From contig RPFO01000316.1 of the NCBI GenBank assembly GCA_009746045.1, positions 1 through 64,000 of the forward strand: 64,000 nucleotides of DNA, in the 5' to 3' direction. Shown piece after piece: positions 49,101 to 58,120 of this stretch (position 1 is the stretch's first letter; each line of letters begins with the position of its first letter). This DNA is from Mesostigma viride. Taxonomy: Eukaryota > Streptophyta > Mesostigmatophyceae > Mesostigmatales > Mesostigmataceae. A program made the translations under genes and the position numbers. A model generated the notes under the pieces. The model saw nothing but the letters and a program-made list of their open reading frames with translations, searched no databases and had not been told where the DNA came from.

Positions 49101-50090
49101 TGTTTCTTTTGTATGCTGTGTATTGTGGTTTGTACGTCGATTTTTTTCTTCGTGTGCATGTCTAAAGACAATGCGGCGACCGAGGAGCATGCGGCCCTAT
49201 CGCAGAGACGGGACGAGGAACGTCGTTGGCATCGAAGGCTATAGAAGCGCGGTGAAAGTTTTTGGTGAGCAATCGCTTTTTTAGTTGTTTCAATTCGTAT
49301 TTGTGAATCTGTCGGTAACCATTGCTTTCAATCCTTCTCTTCCGATTCATTTGCTGTCAACGTCCAATGCGCGGCACCTTTGCAAACCATACCTTTATTT
49401 GTTAGCAATCAGAGTAGCAGTTTTTGCAAGGTAATGTTTTCCTTATTTGCAGTTGCCCTCACTGGCATGCTTTCGCTTTTGTTCATTCAGCTACACAGGC
49501 TACTAACTGGACCGGCTATATTATACCGTTCTGTATGCCTGCTTGAGTGACTGCCGACAATCTAGCGGGGTTGAGGCATAACCTACTTCACCATAGGATG
49601 TTTTGCTGGGCAACAACGATCTGCCGCCTGACTGGTCCGCCCCCTGCCTTGCTGTACCGGTGTCCTCTTCAATTGCGGTGCTCTGTGTGCCTGCAGGACC
49701 ATAGAGAACGGCTGGCAGCCCTGTGGCTCTGTCCAAAGAAGCATGAATCGTGATGAAGAAGCATATAGATTGGGCCTGTTATTATTAGATGGTCATAGTC
49801 GCAGCATCTGCAGAAAATATGACAGGCCTAGCTTTTTGCCGCCTTTGTTCACAATGATGTAAACATTTTGATGAGATCAAATTTCTGATCAAATTTTGAT
49901 GAGATAACCAACGTGGGGCTAAATCTTGATTGTAATCGTATATTTCTAATAAAAAACAACTCGTTTGGAATGATGGCCTGTTAAGCTGTGTTTAACAAGG
50001 CCTGTGTATTGTATGAACCCTATATTGCACCTTTGTGGTGCACCCTATAATGCATATCAAAGTGGTTGAGTTTTTTTTCACGTTAAGGAC
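46200..50090. other. Interior of the CACTA element, no recognisable gene
   Basis: About 3.9 kb at moderate AT content with only short open frames on either strand (for example 48000-48335 plus and 49047-49244 plus). I recognise none. It may be captured or scrambled sequence. Confidence 0.55.
48242..48491. repeat. 125-bp direct tandem duplication inside the CACTA element
   Basis: 48242-48366 and 48367-48491 are near-identical. Both contain GTGATTCTAATCCGTACATC and GGACATATGGCTTGCCATTA. Differences are few, so the duplication is fairly recent. Confidence 0.9.
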
Positions 50091-50603
50091 TTCATGAAAT
50101 AAAGCTAATGATTTTTCTCGTGTTACACTCTTGGTGAGAAATTTCTCACCACGTTGACTTGTGATTTTTCTCGTGTTAGTGATTTTTCTCGTGTTGGTGA
50201 GAAACTTCTCAATTTTCTCAATCTTTCTGCCTTTTTCTCACCCATTCTCACCTTTTTTCTCACTTTAGGGTTTTTTCTCACCCCAATCTCACCAAAACGC
50301 CCTTTTTCTCACCAAAATCTCACCCTGGTGAGATTTTTTGCCTAGCGTTTGCGGAAAAAAATTGAGATTTTTCTCAATTTTCTCAAAAAATTCTCACAAA
50401 AGGTGAGAAAATTGAGGGTTTTGAGAATTTTCTCAGAAATTGAGTTCCTAGTGTGATGATGATGCCTTTATGACTGATTATTGATGTTTATGATAAAGCT
50501 ATTGACATGTCTTGCTTCAACTTTGCATTGTATAATGTGCATATGCATTGGTCACCTCTATTATCAATGATATAATTAATGCATAATATGGTTTGGGCCG
50601 CGT

Positions 50604-50885
50604 ATGAATGCAGTAGTGGAAAGGGAAATGTCACAAGGTTTGAATGTGAAACCTGGGTTGAGGGGCTTCCAACGCACGACACCTACAGCAAGCATACCTC
50701 TCGGGGTTACAGATTACAGCAGGACGATAAAGCGTCTGAATGAGGGTCTCGCCATCAGGCAGAAAGAGATAGGGAGGCTGAAGGAGCACAATGATGTATT
50801 GGTACGCAGAGTGCAGGAGCTAGAGGCATTGGTAGAGGAGTTGAGGAGGGAGGCCAAGCAGGCCAAGCGGTACGCTGCCGGCTGA
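50604..50885 (+). CDS. Coiled-coil ORF in the composite transposon
   Basis: Open frame of 93 codons with Met start and stop. The C-terminal half is a heptad-patterned, charged helix (RLNEGLAIRQKEIGRLKEHN and VRRVQELEALVEELRREAK), so a coiled coil is likely. The N-terminus (KPGLRGFQRTTPTASIPLGV) is low complexity. Coding-like sequence continues after the stop in another frame (KADPKKREYDFSDRVATWLE near 50961), so this may be the 5' part of a broken larger gene. Confidence 0.5.
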   Translation: MNAVVEREMSQGLNVKPGLRGFQRTTPTASIPLGVTDYSRTIKRLNEGLAIRQKEIGRLKEHNDVLVRRVQELEALVEELRREAKQAKRYAAG

Positions 50886-51109
50886 GGCACGAGTGGAGGT
50901 GGGCAGGGCACCGAAGGGCAGGACCTTGGGTTGCAGCAATCCACGGGTTGTGGGTGCAGGAAGGCAGATCCCAAGAAGAGGGAGTATGATTTTAGTGACA
51001 GGGTGGCCACCTGGTTAGAAGAGACCTTTGCAGTAGAGGTGCATGGCAGGTGATGTCATCCCATCATATACCTCAGCCCACAACCCTGACGCGTGCTAGA
51101 AGTGATACA

Positions 51110-52982
51110 TCAGGGATAGCGGCATGCTTGAGAAACTGCACGAGGATGTGGTAGGGGAGGTTGAGGCGGCATGGGACCTGGTCCTTGCCATCGCCTTGAA
51201 GCTCTGACAGGATGGGGATTAGCTATGACAAGTACAACACAGCAGCTGCTTAGTTGCATGTTTGATGAGCACTCACTTGAGGCCACCCAGTCGTACCTGC
51301 CTAGGACCACGAGCGCAGGGGCCAACTTCCCAAAGCTGCCCACCAAGCACAAGATGGCAGAGGAGATGAAAAACATGCTAGAAGAGATGGCCGGCATCGA
51401 GCAGAGAATGTGAGGACGGCATGCACGTTGGTCACAAGCAGCTTGCTGGCAGCCTTGATGCAAGACCTGCGTGCCGACCCCAGCGGGTTCAAGGGTAGGC
51501 AAAAGCTTCTTTACCAGATCTTGGGAGATGGGGCCAAGATGGCCCAGGGCTTCAAGGCACTGAGCATTGCTGGCCGCCTCATGCGCCATCAGGGCCAGCC
51601 GGGCAGTGAGGTATGGATGCACCAATCCCCTAGCAAGCTGCAGGAGCTCGTCATGTCCAAGGGGCGTGATGATGACTACAACATCCTTGGTGAGGTCACG
51701 GAACGTTTGGTGAGGGAGCTGGAGGAAATCAGGCAGGCAGGGGGGTACGTGGTGGAGGGCAGCCGGCCTGAGGCGTGAGTTGGAGGTGGCATTGGGGGGG
51801 GACCTGGCGTGGCTGCACGCCGTGCTGGGGTTGGTGGGGTGCTCAGGTACCTACCCCTGCCCCTGGTGCCACATGAGCAAGGGCCAGCTCCACGAGGGGA
51901 CGCTGGGACGCGTGGTGCACGACCTGAGGACGCTAGAGGACATGCGGAAGATGGCACCCGCGTATGGTGAGTTCCCATATTATGACTGCCCCGCGTGTGG
52001 TCTTCACTTCCACGATGAGGATGACCAGGATGAGAGTGAGCCCAGGAACCCGGCCACACAGAGTGCGGCCTTTGCTAGGGCCCACTATGGGCAGTTCTTT
52101 GGCAGGCCACCCATCTTCAACGTCCCCCTCACCGGCCCATGTCATCCTATCTATGCATGCTGCACATGGAGCTCAACATGGTGACAACATGGCTGCAGAG
52201 GGTAGTGCTAGACCACCTGATGGCCAAGGATGAGGACACTCTCTTGCACGTGCTGAAGGATAAGGTGCATTGTGCAGTCAAGAAAGAGCAGGTGAAGGCA
52301 CGGAAGAAGACGCAGGGGAAGGGGGACTTGAGTGAGAGAGTGACGATCATCATCATCGGTAGGGAAGCCCACAGCGTGCTCTTGAAACAGTGGCGACATG
52401 CTGTTGGACATCGTGTTCCCACCAGGGCACAACATGCGCCCTGTCATGCAGGGCTCCCTACTAGACGCCCTGAGAGGGTTCTGGAAGGAGGTAGCCAGGC
52501 CATTTGAGGATGATGGGGTAGAGGGCAGCCCAGTCAGGCAGGGTGTGGCAGACAGGGTCAAGGCAGCTGCCATCAAGGCGTCAGATCAGCCCTATAGTCA
52601 AAGCCACGGCAGCTGAGAACCTCACCCAGGCTCTACTACCACATTGCGGTAGACCACCTGCCAACTGCCATCCTCAAATGGGGTAACCTACAGTTCTTCT
52701 CTGGCCAGGCATTAGAGCACACGCATGCATGCACTGAAGAAGGGGGTGATGAGAACCCAGACCAACCGTCGCACCCACCCCTCCACCTGCCCCAAGGGTG
52801 AGGCCAAGCGTGCCATGGGGGTAGGGGTGCTGCAGCAGGTCACCAACGTCAGGGTGCTCCACAAGCTGGTAGATGAGAGCCTTGGGGGCAGGCCCTTGTC
52901 ACAGGCAGAGAAGAAGAAAAGGAAAAGGATGAAGCAGGGCCGTGAGAATGTGCCTCCGTGTGTGGCATTGGCCATTAGCTAG
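51110..52982 (+). pseudogene. Multiply frameshifted transposase-like ORF with a CPWC motif
   Basis: Protein-like sequence alternates between reading frames at roughly 51190, 51410, 51780, 52180, 52400 and 52620, so it is broken by several indels. Recognisable pieces are LEKLHEDVVGEVEAAWDLVL, LPTKHKMAEEMKNMLEEMA, GGDLAWLHAVLGLVGCSGTY followed by PCPWCHMSKGQL, YDCPACGLHFHDE, VDHLPTAILKWGNLQFFSGQ and the tail KRMKQGRENVPPC. The order GGDlxxL...CxxC and, far downstream, a DHxP...G.L..FSxQ.LE block reminds me of large uncharacterised transposase-like proteins in cnidarian and protist genomes. I cannot name the superfamily. The protein is not functional as it stands. Confidence 0.6.
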
Positions 52983-53129
52983 CTGGCTATAGGTGTATTA
53001 TTCATGCATTGTATTATGGGCGTGTGCCCCCAATTATGCATTCCTGCATTGTAAATATGATGCATAATGTAATGATGTGTTGTTTTGGAACCTTACAAGT
53101 ATACACCAAAGTACGTGGATGATTGCCAT

Positions 53130-53225
53130 GGACATGCGTGATAAAACCCTGGGAAAACCATGAAAAACTGCATTTTGGGGTATTTATGCTGGCATTTGTC
53201 ACCCAATTCCAAGCCACGAGCCACG
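53130..53225. repeat. Single copy of the 184-bp dispersed unit upstream of the L1-ORF1-like gene
   Basis: GATAAAACCCTGGGAAAACC then ATGAAAAACTGCATTTTGGG (from 53140) matches units in the 55175-55660 array. It lies about 140 bp upstream of the ORF start at 53361, so the unit may be a promoter-like or UTR repeat of the element. Confidence 0.8.
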
Positions 53226-53360
53226 AGGTAGCCATGGCTGACGGCGGAGCTCATAACTTTCACGTTTGAGCACCGAATTTAGCCGTGAATATCACAATCG
53301 ACGCGTCTTTCTACGACGCACATGCTGATATAATTTTCCGACGCTATTACGCAATATACG

Positions 53361-54744
53361 ATGAGCAAACGCCCATCGACGCAACGCAGCCTGACGGCTG
53401 CGCTCGGCAATGAAAATACGTCTGCAGCTCCGGCTGCAGCTTCGCCATCAGGGCCGGAAGGCGGTGGTGACCCTAGTCGCGCACTGGTTGTCGCCCAGCA
53501 CCCTCCCGGGCTTCCTGCCTCGCCCTCAGCCTCGCCCGAGCCAAAACGCAGCCGCCCAACCGAACCAAGCTGGTCTGAGCGCGACTTTGACGTTGACGGG
53601 TTATTTTCCACCTTCGACGGTGCCAGACCCGGCTTTTTCGACATGCCACCCATCAAGATACTGGAGCTCGTGTTTTATGGGTCATACGCCTCCATTCTCG
53701 ACCTGTGCCAGCGCCTTCACAGCCATTACCGCCTCCGCCCTGGACCTGACGGCCGGTTTACTCACCGACCTGAGAACCTGGCCCGCTGGTCTCGCCCCCG
53801 TCTTCAGCTCGCCGCCCTCTTTTCCATCCTTGACCGCTCTGTCACGGACCTCTGGACCCCCTCCCCCTTGACCGAATCCACCTTCCTCCTCCACCTCCAA
53901 GAAACCATCTCACAGCACGTGACGCCCCTAGCTGCAGATGTGGCAGCTGTGGGTCGCACGCTGGCTGCTGAGCTCCCCACCATCCCCACCGCCACCGCCA
54001 CCCTCCTCGCCTCCACCCCCCCCCTCCGCCTCCACCGACTCCATCACCGCCCAGCTCCGCGACATTGACCAACGTCTTAAGGATAATGCCATCGCTATCG
54101 AGGTCCTGCAGAACACCGCGGGCCTCACCGCCCAGGCGGTGAAGGACATTGCCGCCAAGCCAACCTCTGCTGGCCTGGCCGGCGATGCTCCTCCCATCAC
54201 GACCTGGGCGGACATGCTTAAGCAGCACACCACCTCCACCACCTCCGCCGTCGCAGCCCAGCTCCAGCGGCAGACGCTTGACCTCCGCGAGGAGGCCGAG
54301 CTTGCCAAGCGCAGCCTTAACGTCATTGTCAAGAACCTCGACATGGAGGAAGGTGAGAATTCCGAGAAGCTTGCACGTGCGTTTGAGAGAGAAATTCTTA
54401 GTCGCATGGGCCTTACTGGTGAGATCGACCTGGTCGCCCACCGCCTTCCCCGCGCGCGGGGTAAGGCAGGGCCGCCCCCGCTCCTTCTCACCTTTAAGAC
54501 CCCGGCGGACAAGATTTCTTTTCTCCGACGCCGCAAGCGGCTCGAGAAGACTCTCTTCACCCTTGACGACGACTTGACCCTGGCGCAGCAACAACGGCGA
54601 CGGGAGCTATGGCCCACCTACCTCCAGCTCCGGAAGACCAAGGCGGGGCAGCCGGTGTACTGGAAGGGGGCGGCCATCTACGTCGGCCACAAGCCCTGGC
54701 AGGCGACCCCCGCGGCCCCAACGACTCCAGACGCCCCAGCTTAG
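53361..54744 (+). pseudogene. L1-ORF1-like RNA-binding protein gene, one frameshift
   Basis: Two overlapping frames make one protein of about 460 codons: 53361 to about 54020, then to the stop at 54742-54744. The switch falls in a C run near 54016-54024, so it may be a real indel, slippage or a sequencing error. The N-terminal half is Pro/Ser/Ala-rich with PPIKILELVFYGSYASILDL. Then comes a possible coiled coil (TAQLRDIDQRLKDNAIAIEV) and an ORF1p/transposase_22-like RRM and C-terminal domain: KRSLNVIVKNLDMEEGE, DLVAHRLPRARGKAG, LLLTFKTPADKISFLRRRKR, LTLAQQQRRRELWPTYLQL. In LINEs such proteins bind the element RNA. No ORF2 (endonuclease/reverse transcriptase) follows. Confidence 0.7.
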
Positions 54745-55129
54745 GGGAATACAGCAGTAGTAGTGTAGAATAGATAGACCGTGGCCATGTACATGTACGC
54801 CTCCTAGAGGCACTATCCTAGCTAAGCCACACGCTTTATTTAATCATGTACATGTGTGCCTATGATGTGCCACACTCCAGATGATGCCTAGCTTTATTTA
54901 GCTATGTTGTGCCCATGCAGGGAGTAACTCTCTGCTGAGACGCCATGCCCTAGCCTTTTTGTATAGCTCTGCTGATCTTCCCCCCCATGACAGGCTCCCC
55001 CTTCGCTGGGCATAGCTTGAAGATCATGGGGATGCAAGTGCCCTGGTGCACCTAGAGCAAGGGTCCTTTACATCCCCACCCTTGCAGGAAGTAGCTTAGG
55101 ATGTATGATAGGCCATATGCCCCCTCTCA
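54745..55129. other. 3' untranslated region of the L1-ORF1-like gene
   Basis: About 380 bp shared with the inverted second copy (55876-56262). It contains two CTTTATTTA blocks, so the complementary strand carries AATAAA-like motifs. No gene. Confidence 0.6.
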
Positions 55130-55174
55130 AGGGCTATGTGCTACATATACTCCCAACGGAGTTATGTTACAATT

Positions 55175-55700
55175 CAATTTGTCACCACTGATTTGTCATC
55201 CAACCAGCCTAAAACTTTGTGGGCATGCTGCATGGGATGTGTTTAGAACATGTGCAAAGTTCCAGCTCCAACTGAGCTCATGTGGTATGCATATGTGTGA
55301 TAAAACCCTTGGAAAACCATGAAAAACTGCATTTTGGGGGTATTTATGCTAGCATTTGTCACCAATTTGTCGTCCAACCAGCCTGAAACTTTGTGGGCAT
55401 GCTGCATGGGATGTGTTTAAAACATGTGCAAAGTTCCAGGCCCAACTGAGTTCATTTGGAGTCATTATGTATGCATATGTGTGATAAAACCCTTAAAAAA
55501 CCATGAAAAACTGCATTTTTGGGGCATTTATGCTGGCATTTGTCACCAATTTGTCATCCAACCAGCCTGAAACTTTGTGGGCATGCTGCATGGGATGTGT
55601 TTAGAACATGTGCAAAGTTCCAGGCCCAACTGAGTTCATTTGATGTTATTATATATGCATACATGCCAGAAAGTGCTGAAAATACGGTATTTTTTGCTAG
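55175..55700. repeat. 184-bp tandem units between the two arms of the large inverted repeat
   Basis: Three units (starting near 55178, 55361 and 55545) share GTCACCAATTTGTCATCCAA, ACTTTGTGGGCATGCTGCAT and GATAAAACCC. The anchors GATAAAAC at 55299 and 55483 are 184 bp apart. A more diverged fourth piece runs to about 55740. Confidence 0.88.
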
Positions 55701-55875
55701 CAAATGTCACCATGTTACCATGCTGCCAACTCCCAAAATTTTTTTTGACCACATGGCATCATAAGATATCTGACAAGAAGGAACCTTGGTGCCAAATTTG
55801 AGGTCAAACTGACCATTATTCCATCTCCAAATATTTTCCAGGGGAAGAAAATGGGTTTTCGGATTGATGTGTGGC
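55701..55875. other. Unassigned spacer in the inverted-repeat loop
   Basis: No gene or clear repeat beyond the fading end of the 184-bp units. Confidence 0.5.
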
Positions 55876-56745
55876 CTATGATACAAATGTTCTAGGCTAC
55901 TTCATGCAAGGGTGGGAATGTAAGCTACCCTTGCTCTAGGTGCACCAGGGCACCTGCACCCTCATGATCTATCACGCTATGCCCAGCTACTTAAGGGGGA
56001 GCACATGTGTCATGTGGGGGAAGATCATCATGGCTATACAAGAGCTAGGGCATGGCATCTCAGCAGAGAGCAGCTCTCTGCATGGGCGTGCAGCATAACT
56101 AAATAAAGCTAGGCATCAGCTGGGGTGTGGCACATTATAGGCACGCATGTACATGATTAAATAAAGCGCGTGGCTTAGCTGGTATAGTGCCTGTAGGAGG
56201 CGTACAGGTACATGGCCACGGTCTATAAATCTATTCTACACTACCACTGCTGGAATCCCCTAAGCTGGGGCGTCTGGAGTCGCTGGGGTCGCGGGGGTCG
56301 CCTGCCAGGGCTTGTGGCCGATCGACGTAGATGGCCGCCCCCTTCCAGTACATCGGCTGCCCCGCCTTGGTCTGCCGGAGCTGGAGGTAGGTCGGCCATA
56401 GCTCCCGTCGCCGTTGTTGCTGCGCCAGGGTCAAGTCGTCGTCAAGCCCGTGAAGAGAGTCTTCTCGAGCCGCTTGCGGCGTCTGAGAAAAGAAATCTTG
56501 TCCGCCGGTTTCTTAAAGGTGAGAAGGAGCGGGGGCGCCCCTGCCTTAGGTACCCCGCGCGCGGGGAAGGCGGTGGGCGACCAGGTCGATCTCACCAGTA
56601 AGGCCCATGCGACCAAGGATTTCTCTCTCAAACGCACGCGCAAGCTTCTCGGAATTCTCACCTTCCTCCATGTCGAAGTTCTTGACAATGACGTTGAGGC
56701 GCTGCGCTTGGCGAGCTCGGCCTCCTCGTTTTTAATACCCAGGGT
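55876..56745 (-). pseudogene. Inverted, 5'-truncated second copy of the L1-ORF1-like gene and 3' UTR
   Basis: Read on the minus strand, homology to 54285-55113 begins abruptly at GAGGAGGCCGAGC (about 56735) and runs through the RRM region (TFKKPADKISFLRRRKR, LAQQQRRRELWPTYLQLR) into the 3' UTR, ending near 55876. Several indels break the frame. A sharp 5' truncation with a retained 3' end resembles target-primed reverse transcription, though the inversion next to copy one could also be a rearrangement. Confidence 0.8.
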
Positions 56746-58120
56746 ACGTTCACGTACCCACAAAACCCCAAGTGAAGGCGATATGCTAGACATGTGCAAA
56801 GTAGTTCTTTCTAATAGATAAAGGGGAAGTTTGCATGACATTGTGTAATTAAATTCATGACGATGTACGTTAGCTAGCTGTAGTGCTGGCCAGGCCAGGC
56901 TGCGTACTTTCTGATCCAGGCTGCGTACGTTATAATGCCAGGCCGGTCAGGCCGGTATAGCGCAGCTTGATGCCCAGCGCACTAGTCTATGCATGTGCCC
57001 TCACGCTATCTATCGAGTGGCATACGAGTGGCATACGCTCGATCTCGATTTATGCCACGTCAATCAATATATATATCATGTGAGGTTGTAAAAGCAGCAT
57101 GCACTATGTTATAGGTACCATCTCCTCTAGAAGTTCATTAGGATTGCATGCATGTCAGAAGTGGTGCCCGAGTGATAAAATGGTGCATGAAATATATGAT
57201 TCCGGGATATTGGAGCTCTCAGATGAGAACATGACCTGCTTCTGCTAAATATTAACCCTCCAACCAATTTTTAATGTTGAATGGTGCCCTGCATATCATG
57301 ACTGTTGCAGCAAAAATCAACAATGCCTATCACACAGCTGACTAAAGCTGAGACTACCAAGCTGGCCGCATGACAACCACTTGTCCCATTCCAATGGGCT
57401 ATACATACCAACAGCTGACCAGGCAGATTGTGGCAATTTCAATGACTTTCAAACAGTTGTGGCAATGTCATGGACTTTCACACAGCCCAGCACTTAATTT
57501 GATCACTGATAGCACCACTTCAGGACAAAATGCCACGGTTTGTGCGTCTTTTCATATCCTTCTGGCTGATTCATGCGACTTTCTTGCGCTGCTGGCTGGG
57601 CTCGCGTGCTGCTACCAGGCGCTTGGGTGAAAGGAATCGCAGCAGCGCCTCACTGGAGGATCCAACGAACGTTTTTCGGACCAAGACAAGCGGAAAGAAA
57701 AAAAGCCGAAAATTTGCAAGCACAACAAAGAAATTGATGCGCAAATGGAGACCATGAGGGTGCTATCCCCGTCAGAGAGGGCCGGTCCACCGCGTTGCAA
57801 GGCAACCACTAAATTAAGTGGCCGGCTACCATGATCTCTCTAGGTTCCATCAAAAGCGGTGCCCACAGGACTCACCAAATGTAATCGAATGCAACCCCTC
57901 ACGAGGGTGGCCTTGGGAGAGCATGGGGGTCACTTGATAACACTAAATTCGTCAGAATGACAAGAGCAACAAAAGGATGCCACTAGTAACACTCCAAGCA
58001 ATCTGCCAGCATGATCCACTGTGACAGGCAACAGAGTACAGCATGTTGGCAGCGAAGCCTGGACCACAACTCCATCCCATATCTGATCCAGTCCATTGGC
58101 GGCAGCACGAGAAAACGGAT
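56746..58120. other. Spacer between the transposon zone and EI24, no gene seen
   Basis: Moderately AT-rich sequence with only short open frames (for example 57370-57630 and 57530-57757 plus) and no recognised product. The part nearest 58120 should contain the EI24 3' UTR. Confidence 0.55.

Larger units (their letters stand above)
45760..50453. mobile_element. CACTA-type DNA transposon, 4694 bp, non-autonomous or degenerate
   Basis: The 12-bp termini are perfect inverted repeats: CACTAGGAACTC at 45760-45771 and GAGTTCCTAGTG at 50442-50453. This is the CACTA...TAGTG signature of the EnSpm/CACTA group. Subterminal regions (45772-46090 and 50100-50430) are packed with GGTGAGAAA-type motifs in both orientations, as expected of transposase-binding subterminal repeats. 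The flanks show a 2-bp TG duplication (45758-45759 and 50454-50455); most plant CACTA elements make 3 bp. Removing the element and one TG restores a sequence matching the neighbouring intact copy. I found no transposase in the interior; open frames there are under 115 codons. Confidence 0.9.
43767..55168. mobile_element. Candidate composite DNA element bounded by 39-bp terminal inverted repeats
   Basis: 43767-43805 (AACATAACTCCGTTGGGAGT, then ATATGTAGCACATAGCCCT) is the exact reverse complement of 55130-55168. Weaker similarity continues inward. The 11.4-kb interval includes a nested 4.7-kb CACTA-type insertion, leaving about 6.7 kb of older sequence with decayed ORFs. I see no convincing target-site duplication, so an alternative is two oppositely oriented copies of a shorter repeat. 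The superfamily is unknown to me. Confidence 0.55.

Noticed and set aside
49047-49244. Small hydrophobic ORF inside the CACTA element as a transposase or membrane gene
   Set aside because: Only 65 codons, no motif, and no neighbouring exon that extends it.
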